This document shows, piece by piece, positions 1 to 9,834 of a stretch of 64,000 bases of DNA. Source of the stretch: Leishmania mexicana MHOM/GT/2001/U1103 (lineage: Eukaryota; Euglenozoa; Kinetoplastea; Trypanosomatida; Trypanosomatidae); NCBI RefSeq assembly GCF_000234665.1, contig NC_018336.1:31001-95000 (forward strand), read 5' to 3'. The notes under the pieces were generated by a model. That model was not told the DNA's origin. It saw nothing but the letters and a program-made list of their open reading frames with translations, and ran no database searches. Each line of letters starts with the position of its first letter. The first letter of the stretch is position 1. Made by a program: the position numbers and the translations under genes.

Positions 1-492
1 ATCCTGCAGCCCAGAACAGCAACCAGCTTTCGAGGCAACAAGGACGACGACGCATACACGGGAAAAGATAGGGAAAGTCCCTGTGCCAGTGGAACCGAGC
101 AGCACCGCAATGTGCGCCTATTGCTTCTTTCCCACCTTTACGATCGCTTCGAAATCCGCATGTCTATGCTGGGGATAGCTGCGCCAATGGGGCCACTACC
201 ACAAGAGAGGAGGCAAAAACATGGTAATACATCGGAAGCTGTCCCCCCCCCGAGACGGTGTCTACTTCGGAGGAGAGGTCCATTTTGTGCTGTTGTCCAC
301 TGCCTACTTGCAGGACTCATAGTGTACATGATAACGTCCCCAAATCCTACATCAGCTCCAAGAGAGGCAAAGAGGACGTCAGCTGCAAAGAAGGAGACAC
401 ACGTCACCACGTAGGGATCGATTGCCCGGCTGAGTCACACACGTCCACATACGAGAGAGCAAGGCATGGACACGTGAAGGCCCGGAGGATAT
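1..492. other. 3' flank of the ankyrin gene, no gene seen
   Basis: Downstream (3' side on the minus strand) of the ankyrin-repeat gene. Short open frames occur on both strands, but none has a recognisable domain. Most likely 3' untranslated and intercistronic sequence. Confidence 0.5.
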
Positions 493-1719
493 CTACGACT
501 GTGGGAACCGCGCAGGGGACAGCGATAGTTGCTTGAGATCGTTTTGCAACTTCCTCCACACGCTTCGGCGATTCAACAATGTGCTTCGCCGACTGTGGCT
601 GCCCCCCTTCTCAACATAGGACCGCTTCGCGACTTGGTAGCTAAAGTATGCCTTCGCTTCCTCAATCAAGGCGCAGAGCTCCGCTTCGCTTGCGTCACCT
701 CGCTCGCTGCTATGCACCGCATCGATAGTACACTTGTGAGGCTGTACAAGTCCCTGCTCTACCAGCGCACGCCACGCTTGTACTTGCGCCGTGCTCAGAA
801 CACGCTCAAGTACCGTGTTTGAAGAGCCTACAACCGTGGTTTCGTCAACGTAGCCGAGGTGGACAAGACGCTCGAACAAGAAAAGCTGGCAGCGCGTCAT
901 TTGGCGACTTGAGGGTAGAATCGTCTCCAGAACTGTCGGAAGAACCTCCCACAGCGCATCTTCCACGTCGAAGTCGATGGAAACAGGAAGGACGTCAATC
1001 ACGGTACCATGGCACTCCAAAACGTCCAGAAGCAGCGACAGAGACTTCACGTCCTGCCCCGCTGCAGCTGTCCTCCAGACCTCTGTCGTCGTCTTGCCAC
1101 GAAATGTGGTGGCGATAAACTCGTGGTAGAGGGGAAGGAGAAGGGCCACAACAGCCGCTTGATGCTCGAAGTGGGCGAGAAACAGCGTGGTGTGACCACA
1201 GAAACCACGATTGCGCCCGGCTGAGGAGGGCGGATTCCAGTGAGTGGGATTCAGAGGATCGGCGCCTAGGTCGCGAAGCAAACGAACACAGTCAACGTGG
1301 CCGTGCAGCGCTGCCAGGTGCAACGACGTGAGACCACTTGCATTGTACTCGTCCACTGCACAGCCACACTCAGTGACCAAAATATCGACCATGCAAGAGA
1401 AACCAAGGCCAGCGGCCACGTGTGTGGCGCTGTTGCCGCTCGCATCGCGTATGCGCGGGATTTGCGCAGTGTCAACTTGTGGGGCCGCATTTGACACCAC
1501 GTATGCATTCTCGGCGCGCACCATATCAGCGAAGTGCCTCATGCACATTTTGTACCGAATGAGCTCCATGCCAGGGCTCACGTCGAAGGGGTTGTCGCCG
1601 CGCACGAGAATCAGCAAAGTGGCGACATCATTTGTCGCCACCAAGTCAAGCAGATCGCGCTGAGGGAGTTTGTAGACAGGTGCCGAGGGCCCAGCAGGTA
1701 GCTCCACCGTGTTCGCCAT
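493..1719 (-). CDS. Ankyrin-repeat protein
   Basis: Predicted 408-residue protein. Two clear ankyrin repeats lie at about residues 92-156: the first has the ATHVAAGLG helix, the second the TSLHLAALHGH helix followed by VRLLRDLGADP. A third, weaker repeat (TTLFLAHFEHQAAVVALLL) follows a short insertion. The rest, about 210-408, is largely helical and unassigned, with a basic, serine-rich C-terminus. Ankyrin repeats mediate protein-protein contacts; the partner cannot be told from the sequence. The frame is open 16 codons further upstream, but that extension starts at TTG and is hydrophobic junk-like, so the first ATG at 1719 is used. It is probably the last complete gene of this segment in the direction of transcription. 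Confidence 0.8.
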   Translation of the reverse strand: MANTVELPAGPSAPVYKLPQRDLLDLVATNDVATLLILVRGDNPFDVSPGMELIRYKMCMRHFADMVRAENAYVVSNAAPQVDTAQIPRIRDASGNSATHVAAGLGFSCMVDILVTECGCAVDEYNASGLTSLHLAALHGHVDCVRLLRDLGADPLNPTHWNPPSSAGRNRGFCGHTTLFLAHFEHQAAVVALLLPLYHEFIATTFRGKTTTEVWRTAAAGQDVKSLSLLLDVLECHGTVIDVLPVSIDFDVEDALWEVLPTVLETILPSSRQMTRCQLFLFERLVHLGYVDETTVVGSSNTVLERVLSTAQVQAWRALVEQGLVQPHKCTIDAVHSSERGDASEAELCALIEEAKAYFSYQVAKRSYVEKGGSHSRRSTLLNRRSVWRKLQNDLKQLSLSPARFPQS

Positions 1720-2332
1720 CCTCCCAAGGGGCACGGGGGGAGCTAGGAGGAGCAGAATGACGGACAAAACACAACTACCGCTTCAGCACGCGTGCACATT
1801 GAGGTGTGAACGATGTTCACAGAGAAAAAAGAGGCGTCAAGGGCCACCGCCGTCTCCCTTCGTGTGAATGCAGGCCACCGAGTGTTGCTTCGAAATGATG
1901 TAAAGCGCGCGAGATCTCCAGTTGATCTGTGACAATAGAGAGAAAGAGAGGAAGCATGCAGCAGCAGTGGTGAGGGAAGGGCACGGCAGCTACACACACG
2001 CACTCCACACACAGACACACACAAAGCAGAAGCGGAAAGGGGCGACGCAGAGGGTCCAGAGGAGATTTTCGTTATTGCCATCGCGGTCCCTCCCTACCCC
2101 ATCCAGATCTGCCTGCCAGTCGCCGCAAGTGGCACGTGCGGATGGTCGAGATACTCCAATGCAAGATGCTGTCCTATTCCACCGCTGTCCGTACGGATTC
2201 TGTAAGTCGCCGTTGTGTTTTCCATTTCTGTTCTTCGAAGGATGAATGTGAGAAGCAGCAGATGCTGCCCATGGCGAATACACAAAGAAACGAAGAGAAA
2301 CGAAGAGAGAAGAAAACACTGCGACTCGAATA
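1720..2332. other. Intercistronic spacer
   Basis: On the transcribed strand it carries pyrimidine-rich stretches near 1930-1990 and 2270-2320, as expected for trans-splicing signals upstream of the ankyrin gene. No coding sequence recognised. Confidence 0.5.
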
Positions 2333-3313
2333 TCAACCGTCGCTGCTCCACCCGCTGCTGAGACTTCGCTCAGTGTAGCCCTCTTCACAAAACATGCCAT
2401 ATGTGCTGCGCGATACCACGCGACCTCCCCGGCGCCCGGTGGAAGAGTCGGACGCCTCATCCTCCGCCCTCTCCGCGGACTCACCACTCCGGCCATCGGC
2501 GTCGTCCGGGTAGTCGTTACCCGAAAAGTCCTCGGCGTTGCTATCAAACTCGTCGTCTTTACGGTGATCTGGGTAACAGTACAGGTCCGCCGTAGCATCA
2601 CCTATGGCCTCCACGCACAACAGCTCATCGTATTCCTGCAGGAGCCGCCACATCCTTCCATCTGCATCCGTCTCCACCGCACCCCAGCGCGACGGAGACA
2701 CTAAGACCGAATCAGCATCCGCAGAGCTGTGGTCGCCAACGCTACAGGTGCGGCGTCGTGGCGCGAGGAAGTAGCAGGGGAGATCCTCGTCTTCCTCGAC
2801 TCTGTCACGCTTCAGACTGTTTCGAGTGCCTCCGGCGAGATAGTCTTCTGTTATCGCGAATTCACCAAATGCCTCCAGCATGGCATCCCCTTCCGTCGCC
2901 TTTGAATCCAAAACGAAGAGCTCCACCACGGCGGCACCATCATCTACGCGAGAGACACCATCACCGCACTCGATGACGACGCACTGCCCACTCGCGATGA
3001 GACGCTCCACTAGGGAGCAGAACGGTTGCGTCTGCTGCTTCGTGGAAACCTTCGGCATGAGTACCTTTGTCATTCCGGTCGACTGCTCCGCGTCCACGTG
3101 ACGTAGACGGCGAAAGACAAACTTGGTGCGACAGGAAAGGCTAGCTTGCAGGACTGGCGGTAGGGGGCCCATTTCCGCGCTGTCCCACTGCACCCGTACG
3201 TGAGTGGGCGGTGTCGCCTCCTCAACGAACCCATCACGGTCTCGCTTGCGGCTCACCTTGAGATACACACGCCGCTGACACACGTCGCCCGCAGGGCGGG
3301 TGGGGGTCGGCAT
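2333..3313 (-). CDS. Iwr1/SLC7A6OS-like protein (RNA polymerase II nuclear import factor candidate)
   Basis: Predicted 326 residues, acidic in the C-terminal third. Two features match the Iwr1 family. Near the N-terminus (residues 16-24) is a short strand followed by a basic cluster, VYLKVSRKR. Near the C-terminus (257-271) is an acidic block, DSNAEDFSGNDYPDD, which resembles the family signature of a DSN-x-E run ending in NDYP and acidic residues. In yeast and man Iwr1 binds assembled RNA polymerase II and carries it into the nucleus; in trypanosomatids this role is inference. The middle section (about 80-240) shows no domain I recognise. The frame extends 24 codons upstream from a GTG; the first ATG (3313) is used. 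An unrelated acidic nuclear protein is the main alternative. Confidence 0.6.
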   Translation of the reverse strand: MPTPTRPAGDVCQRRVYLKVSRKRDRDGFVEEATPPTHVRVQWDSAEMGPLPPVLQASLSCRTKFVFRRLRHVDAEQSTGMTKVLMPKVSTKQQTQPFCSLVERLIASGQCVVIECGDGVSRVDDGAAVVELFVLDSKATEGDAMLEAFGEFAITEDYLAGGTRNSLKRDRVEEDEDLPCYFLAPRRRTCSVGDHSSADADSVLVSPSRWGAVETDADGRMWRLLQEYDELLCVEAIGDATADLYCYPDHRKDDEFDSNAEDFSGNDYPDDADGRSGESAERAEDEASDSSTGRRGGRVVSRSTYGMFCEEGYTERSLSSGWSSDG

Positions 3314-4780
3314 GTATATCGCACAGAGCGGGTGCGCGAGTGTGAGAAGGCGTGTTTGACGCGTGAGAATTGCCTTCGTGGTCACGAGTGGCCGAGCACC
3401 TAAACAGGGAGAGACTCAAGTTACTTATCCATGTGCTTTCTGCGCACTGGGGGAGGGGACGGGGAAGCTCCCTATTGCACAGAAGTTCCATCAGTGGAGA
3501 AGGCTTCGATTTCCTGAACGCAGAGCGGGCTCAAATGTGTCCCTCTCCAGTTCTCCCCCTCCTGTATCGAGAGTGTGAAAAGCAGCGACAGAGAGAAGGC
3601 AAAGACTGCAGTTGCTTTCCGGCTAGAACTGTGAAGCAGCACGGAACGACAGAGAGAGCGGAGTCCATAACATAAAAGTAGGACTTCTCTTCGTTTTCAG
3701 CGCCCTCCAGTTCTCCTTCTGTGTCGTCACAACGGCGCCACCTTCGTGATACGCCTTGCCTCACCTTGTCCGAAGCGCAAGCGTCAGTCGTGAAAGAGGT
3801 GCATCTACGCTACTTCTCTCACTTCGTGGTTTCCTTTCGTTTCACATAAGGTACCTGCTCACTGTTCGTAACTTCAACACGTCCATTCAGCCCACCACGC
3901 ACGCCCTGCCGTCCGTAATCATTCGCCCAGAATGAAGAAAAGGGAAACCGAGAAGCACGCCAGAGGTACACCGAGATCATGGGGTCTTTCTGCAGACCTC
4001 TCCGCACCTCACCACATGTTACTAAGGCAGGTACGAACCTGAAAAGACGGAGAAAGAGAACGAGCCAACCCAGTACAAAAGATTTCGCCTTCGACGTGTA
4101 TGTCCCTTCTCTGCCACACAACGTGAGACAAGCTCCACTCGACGCCCGGCATGGCACAGGTGCCATCGCGTGGCGCGAAGCTGTCCTAGACACGCATGCA
4201 TACAAGCAACGCCCCGACCGAGTCACCACCAGCGGTGAGTACAGCATTTCACAGGCACAGGAGGGGTGGGGGCTGCGTGGCTCCCCCCACTACCCCCGAC
4301 AGAGCGAGTAGGGGTGTAGTGAGCACTGAGATATCATGCACTGGGGTGTTCTACATCAACAGGGCAGGCGAATGCAACAAGAAACCAGCTAAATCGCTAT
4401 AACGACCACAGTGCGGCATTGACACCATAACACCGTGCACCGCATCCATGATCAGAGGACCGTATTGAAGCCAAGAATCAATAAGCGTAAGTGGCCAACG
4501 CAAGCAGTGCTCTGCCGCAGAAGAGATGGCGGTTTTCCGCAGAAAATGCTAAATGACGCCCCAGACAGGCAGAGGCGACGTCTTCGAAGCGGCGATCGCC
4601 CCTATCCCCCTCTCCTCTGCCGAAGAGCGGCAGTGAGAGCGGAGGGCGACGGAGAAATCGCCTTTCCTGCAAGTTTCGTCACCTTGAGTGAAAAGACAAC
4701 CGCCTTCTTTTGCTTACCTTGACCTAGGTAAGCGACTGCGTCTCCCGAACTCCGACACCAAGGAGTCCCTGTGTGGCACG
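3314..4780. other. Intercistronic spacer with a SIDER-like repeat
   Basis: About 1.5 kb between the tetraspanin-like gene at 4781 and the Iwr1-like gene, so it holds the 3' untranslated region of the former. Apart from the repeat at 4111-4364 I see nothing coding. Confidence 0.5.
4111..4364. repeat. SIDER2-like interspersed repeat, copy C
   Basis: About 254 bp nearly the same as 48444-48700. The core is also shared with 11748-12033 and 13831-14224. Shared landmarks in order: a CTGCCACACAACGTGAGAC start, a GCGTGGCGCGAAGC block, CAGCGGTGAGTACAGCATTT, a GGGTGGGGG tract, and GATATCATGCACTGGGG near the end. It lies in the 3' untranslated region of the tetraspanin-like gene. Position, length and dispersal fit the short interspersed degenerate retroposons of Leishmania, which act in mRNA decay; the subfamily name is inference. 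Confidence 0.6.
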
Positions 4781-6124
4781 TCAGCTGCGTTTTCGGTTCG
4801 CTCCGCGACAGTCGTCAGCGCCCTCTCCCTTTAGCATCATAGCGCTCTCTTTGGCTGATGAGCACGGCGAGTTCAAAGGCATGAAGTCGGATGAGCGGGA
4901 CCGCTGATGGTTGGTGATGAGAGCAGCGAAGCCGGCCACGAGGCTGCAGACCGTCATTCCGAAAAGGAGACACATATCGAAGCCAATTGTCGCAGATAAG
5001 TGGCCAATGAAGTAGTCCTCGCAAGATGTGGAGTGTGCCGGTGAAATTATCACCGACCTATTGGCAAGTGCGCAGGCGGTGGAATAGAGTGGGTAGTCCT
5101 CGTTGACGTCAATGTGCGCGGTGATCGTTCCGCACTGATCTTGCACCACTTTTGTGACGTCTTCCAAAAAGCCGTTGTTGTGGTGGTCACGGCGCCGCTT
5201 CACGGCTTTGCCATTCTGCATCGTGACAAAGCAGAGGGAGCTCCACACCTCATCGTCCACCATCAGCTCCTCTTCACTCACGTTCAGTGAAGCTGTGTTG
5301 GTCACGCAGCACGAGCTGAAACCGGAGCAGGGATACGCGTACTCCCAGAGGCACTGGCTCGCCTCGCCATCCAGTTTTTCCAGCACGTCTTGAAAGAGCT
5401 CGAGTGACGTGTTCTGCCACACGCCCAGCTGCCCGGTGAAAAAAACACGGAGCAGAAAGTAGAGAAGCACGAAGCCGTGGACCAACACCAGCAGACCGTA
5501 GCCCATGAGCCACTTGCCTGGCCGCCGTCGCTCCGGATCACCAAGAACCCACATACCCGCTGCTCCGACCAGCACCGATGGTATGAGCAGCACCTGCAGG
5601 CCGTGTTGCAACATACCCACCACATGTGGCATCCACGATGTGGGCAGCGTGCTCATCTCCGTAACACTGACAACGTTGTTGAGCGATTTCTCTATGCGTG
5701 TAGCGAGAGACGTCGTGAGAGAAGGTGCAATGAAGAACACTGTGATGCACCCGAGAAACGATATTGCGAAGAGCATCACTGCAACTACCAGAGCCATGCC
5801 CGGCTCTGTCAGTGAGAACTGAAACGCCTGCACAACATGCGCCCAGTGCAGGGGAAACGACGAGAATAGCACCGCCACCGTGGAGGTGGGGAATGCCAAG
5901 GAGTCAGTGGTGGCATAGCCCATGTCTGCCGCCACAGTGGCGGAAGCATCCCTGCGTGCTAACGGCGTCGTCACCGGCTTTCTCTGTGCACGTAACGGCG
6001 CTGTGACGTGAACTTCCACGGCGATGTCGCCATCCTTTTTCATGACGTCAATCCAAGAGCTTGCTAAGGTGCCAGGTCGCCGCGCCTCCTCACCGGGTGC
6101 CGGAGTGGTGTCTCCGGTCGGCAT
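4781..6124 (-). CDS. Tetraspanin-like four-span membrane protein
   Basis: Predicted 447 residues. A soluble N-terminus of about 105 residues is followed by a hydrophobic span (about 110-133), two closely spaced spans (about 176-194 and 206-229), a long loop (230-385) and a last span (about 385-408), with a short charged tail. The loop contains CSGFSSCC, like the cysteine motif of tetraspanin large extracellular loops, plus more cysteines. The next gene upstream (8290-9213) has the same arrangement and a similar CSGF-x-CC motif, so the two are probably old paralogues. Tetraspanins organise membrane proteins at the cell surface or in vesicles. The frame runs on to a GTG at 6409, but the first ATG is at 6124, just after a pyrimidine-rich tract on the transcribed strand. 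Confidence 0.65.
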   Translation of the reverse strand: MPTGDTTPAPGEEARRPGTLASSWIDVMKKDGDIAVEVHVTAPLRAQRKPVTTPLARRDASATVAADMGYATTDSLAFPTSTVAVLFSSFPLHWAHVVQAFQFSLTEPGMALVVAVMLFAISFLGCITVFFIAPSLTTSLATRIEKSLNNVVSVTEMSTLPTSWMPHVVGMLQHGLQVLLIPSVLVGAAGMWVLGDPERRRPGKWLMGYGLLVLVHGFVLLYFLLRVFFTGQLGVWQNTSLELFQDVLEKLDGEASQCLWEYAYPCSGFSSCCVTNTASLNVSEEELMVDDEVWSSLCFVTMQNGKAVKRRRDHHNNGFLEDVTKVVQDQCGTITAHIDVNEDYPLYSTACALANRSVIISPAHSTSCEDYFIGHLSATIGFDMCLLFGMTVCSLVAGFAALITNHQRSRSSDFMPLNSPCSSAKESAMMLKGEGADDCRGANRKRS

Positions 6125-8289
6125 TTTTGAGATGCACAAAGAGGTGGGAGAGAAAAAGCGACAACAGCCCCCGCCGCAAGCGAAGGACGACGAAACAAGA
6201 GAGGCGCAAGAAAAAGACAGCAGACCTGAGGCAGGTAAAAACGGAATGCAAGGTCGATGGGTCTCTGGCCAGCGTTTTCCTTCTCGTTGCCGAGTAACAG
6301 AGCAGGGCGATCGCTCACAAGTCCGGTGTGACAACGACCACGCACGAAGAAACAACGCGCGTAGACACGAGGACAAGAAAAACAACGCGGAGTTTGTGAG
6401 CGAAATCACGAGTCATAGGAAAGCGTCCGAGCACAGCCCCATGGGGAGGAGCTACAATGGTGTGATAAAAGCAGGGAAGAGGGGAGGGAGAGAGAGGGAG
6501 GGAGGCGAGAAGATGTCCGTGCACAGAGAGTTGTGTGGTGAGTTACAGGAACCAGAGCACAAAAAGAGAGAAGGGAAACACTGAAGAGGAGGGCACACGC
6601 GAAAGCTGACAAAAAATGAATGAATGCTCAACGAAGCACCGCCGTGCGTGCGCGCGTATGTGATGGAGGGAATGGAGGGGGAGAGGAGAAGGAGAGAATG
6701 AGAGCCGGGTGTCCAGTTGCGTCGCGTCGACTGAGGCACAGATTGATTTTTTTCTCAACTGTGCTGACTCGGTCGTGGTGTAGACCCCGCCTGTGGTGGG
6801 AGCGTGCAGAAACTATGGTGCAGCCAACGGCTGGGAAAGAGCGAATTCGACGAGGCAATGGGGACCGGGGAAAGAAAACCAGAAGAGAAGGTGAAACACC
6901 AACACAGATGGAGCTAGAATAGAAATAAAGGGGAGGGAAGCCTCTACTCAAAGGCAAGGGGAGATGAGAAGCATACGAGACGAGGAAGGGGGTGGGACGG
7001 CGGGCTTGTAGAGCTGTGCACCAGTTAATTAAAAGCGCGTGTTCCGTGTGCGACGTAGAGATATAGGTATCACACCTTCCTGGTGGCACCACGGAAAGAA
7101 CCAGAAGAACGAGAAACTGTGATAAGCCCAGTAAAACTTCCCCGCTTATAATCAGCCAAGGGATATGGCAGCACAGGGGAAGAAGAAATCAAATGAAGAA
7201 ACAACAGATGAGGTACACAGGTCAACCAGATGGCAGCACGACGACGAGGTGGGATGCCAAGCAGCTCTGCAACTCTCACGAGTTTCTCGTCTGATGCCGC
7301 AGACTCGGTGCGGCTACGCAGGCTACACAATCAACTATACCTCTCCTGTTGGTGCGCACTACCGGCAGTGCAGGGAGAACAGTCTGGAGCAGAGGCGCTG
7401 CGCCGAAACGAAAAGAGACACGAAGCACGGTGGCAGCAACACCCTTGTACGTGATCTGCGGCCCTCTTTACAGCGCCAGTACCCGCGAAGAGCAACGAAA
7501 GGCTATGAAAAGGAGAGTAGAGAGAGGCGAGAGATCGAGGAAATAGATTGCGCTGCAATAGGGGATAACTAGATCGATAGCACAGGGTGCAGAAAAAGAC
7601 GCGGTGCGCGACGGAGAACATTGGCTCTCACCCTTGCACTCACTACGTCATCCTACAAGACCGGGGGTGCGGAGGGTGAAGCGGCGGCGCACTGCTGCTA
7701 AACAACAGCAAAGCTCCTCTGCGCACATCTGCTGCTTTCCTTTCCATTTTTTCTCTTCGGTAACGAAGTCCGGTTGACGTACGGCTGCAGACGTCGGTGC
7801 TCCCATTGCAAGACACCTGCGATGTCGCGGTTTTCTGCTTGATAGCAGTTACGCACAAGGCGTTAGGAACGTACTGAAGCATCTTCCAGAGCGATGTCCA
7901 TTCCACTTCTTCTTGCCTCTTGGTCCATCTGCACCGTTCTTTTTTTCTTTCTCGATATCACCGCTGAGGGCAAAGCGCTCAGACTTCAGGTAAGCAAGCA
8001 AGCAAGGGACAAGGAAGGCAAGCTGCATTGAAAAAGGATCCAGCGGCAGTATCGGCCAAAGAAAAAAAAGAACGCGACGAACGAGCGCACGCACATCACA
8101 CTGTCTGGCCTCTGTACTCATCGACAGCGCGCAGGATCCAACAATGCGGATCCTGCCCTTCCCCTGGATATGGAGGCACGCTCATGGACATCTGCTGGCT
8201 AGCGCGGGTGTACACCACAATGAGATAGCGCTGGGCCGTAGCGGTAATGAGGAAGGAAGGTGGTCAACAAGGGAGGGAGGGCCGGCTCT
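6125..8289. other. Long intercistronic spacer
   Basis: About 2.2 kb of strongly strand-biased sequence, purine-rich on the plus strand (long GGGAGGGAGAG-type runs around 6470-6700). On the transcribed strand these are polypyrimidine tracts suitable for trans-splicing and polyadenylation. No coding sequence or known repeat recognised. Confidence 0.5.
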
Positions 8290-9213
8290 TTAGAAGCGGT
8301 GTAGCATACGATTGTCAACGCGCGGCTTCCATCGTAAACTCGCCACGGTTATGCCGCTGAGAATAAGAAAGAAAACGGTGCATGATGACGGTAAAAAGAT
8401 TAAATAGTAAAACCTGGATCTCAGTAACGACGTCAGCACTGCCTCACATGTCTGACCATACTTGGCGTTCTCAGCTGAGCAACGCGAAGCGCACATGGTG
8501 TGCGGCCACTCCACCTCCTTGCGCGTGTCAATATCGAACGTCGTTCCGTTGGCGGCCTCGAGATAGCAAGCAGTAGGCTCCATAACGGCACCTCGAAGCA
8601 GGGCTTCGTTCAGAGCAGCGCCACGGCAACACTGACCTTTCTTGAAACCGGAGCACTCCAGCTTATTCTCTATGTCGCACACCACACCAGGCTTCGCCGC
8701 CACCAGCTTTGCCCACACTGCCTGCAGCCCATTGAGATCGTGCAGCCGAGCATAGGTCATGTAGGTCACAAGCGTCCCACACAGAACTGCGTATGAGAAG
8801 AACAGCGCGGCAAGGAACATCAAAGGGGAAGAACGTTTGCAGCAGCAGCTGGCGACGCATCCGAGTATGCCAGTCGCAAGGATAAGGATACCAGCGGCGA
8901 GCGCGAGCACGCCGCTGGTGGTGCAGGTTGCGCCAAACGACGAAAAAGCAGGGAAGCAGCTGGAGAACCACACAAGCACTCCCGCTCCGAAGAGACTGAG
9001 AACGCCCGAAAAAAGGCCGACGAGGGCGCGGTACTTGTTGAGCCGCTGCCACCACGTGCTTTGGTTGAGATTTGGGGCACCGTTTAGTTGCCTGTACACA
9101 TCGTTCACCCAGTCGATGTCGTCATCCTCCTCAACCTCCATGGCAGCACCCGAAGCGAGGGCATTCGGATCTCCCTCCTCCGTGAGCAGACGGGCACTAT
9201 CTAAGATGCTCAT
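8290..9213 (-). CDS. Tetraspanin-like four-span membrane protein
   Basis: Predicted 307 residues from an ATG. An acidic N-terminus (EVEEDDDIDW) is followed by spans at about 62-85, 98-125 and 130-152, a cysteine-rich loop of about 115 residues, and a final span at about 269-292. The loop holds CSGFKKGQCC and later isolated cysteines, matching the CC-containing large loop of tetraspanins; CCC follows the second span and could be palmitoylated. Length and layout are typical of the family, although the canonical CCG triplet is not exact. The neighbouring downstream gene at 4781 shares the layout and motif. A role in surface or flagellar membrane organisation is inference. Confidence 0.7.
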   Translation of the reverse strand: MSILDSARLLTEEGDPNALASGAAMEVEEDDDIDWVNDVYRQLNGAPNLNQSTWWQRLNKYRALVGLFSGVLSLFGAGVLVWFSSCFPAFSSFGATCTTSGVLALAAGILILATGILGCVASCCCKRSSPLMFLAALFFSYAVLCGTLVTYMTYARLHDLNGLQAVWAKLVAAKPGVVCDIENKLECSGFKKGQCCRGAALNEALLRGAVMEPTACYLEAANGTTFDIDTRKEVEWPHTMCASRCSAENAKYGQTCEAVLTSLLRSRFYYLIFLPSSCTVFFLILSGITVASLRWKPRVDNRMLHRF

Positions 9214-9834
9214 TTGAAGGTGAAAACCAGATTTGTGCAGGACGCAATGAAACCTGGCAAAGTAGCCTTACACAGTTGCGCATACATACAGCATGCAAGC
9301 CCTACAGGGTGGGGTGCAAGCGTGAGCGTAGAGATGTGAGAAAAAGGAGAAGGAAAAGCGAAAGACAAAGCGAGACATGGACGGTGTGGCGCAGTGACAG
9401 CATGACGTGTTTACAACCGCACGAAGACGATCAAACAACACAACGGAGTAACTTGAGGTAGCCATTTCACCAGGTGACAACGACGGTGCTCTCGCAACCG
9501 CTGGTGTGAGCCTCGGCAACGTTGAGCGTGTACGCACAGACGATAGCCGGCAAAGGTTGCCTAGAAGCAGCCGATGCAAAGAAAAATAGTCAAGAGGCAA
9601 ACGTCGGCACTGTTGCAGCGCGCTCGCCATCCACGTGAATTGGAGAGAGGAAGATCAGTTTCAGGCCACGCCTCTGTGTATGTGTGTGTGTGTGGGTGTC
9701 TGTCTGTCTGTGTACGTGTCGACAACGGTAAGATGAGGATTAGGAGGAAGGAGGCAGCCGCTTATTCCGCATGCCTCATTCCATCTTTGGGCGAAATGTG
9801 TCGGTCGACGCGTCGCAGGTGACACGAAGCACTG
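9214..9834. other. Intercistronic spacer
   Basis: Contains a short TG-rich tract near 9676-9700. No coding sequence seen. Confidence 0.5.

Noticed and set aside
1720..1767. Upstream extension of the ankyrin protein (SVILLLLAPPVPLG) as a signal peptide
   Set aside because: It would need a TTG start. No in-frame ATG lies upstream of 1719 and ankyrin proteins of this kind are cytosolic.
6125..6409. 95-residue hydrophobic N-terminal extension of the tetraspanin-like protein
   Set aside because: It begins at GTG, is a translation of a polypyrimidine tract (leucine/serine/cysteine-rich), and lies where the trans-splice signal is expected.
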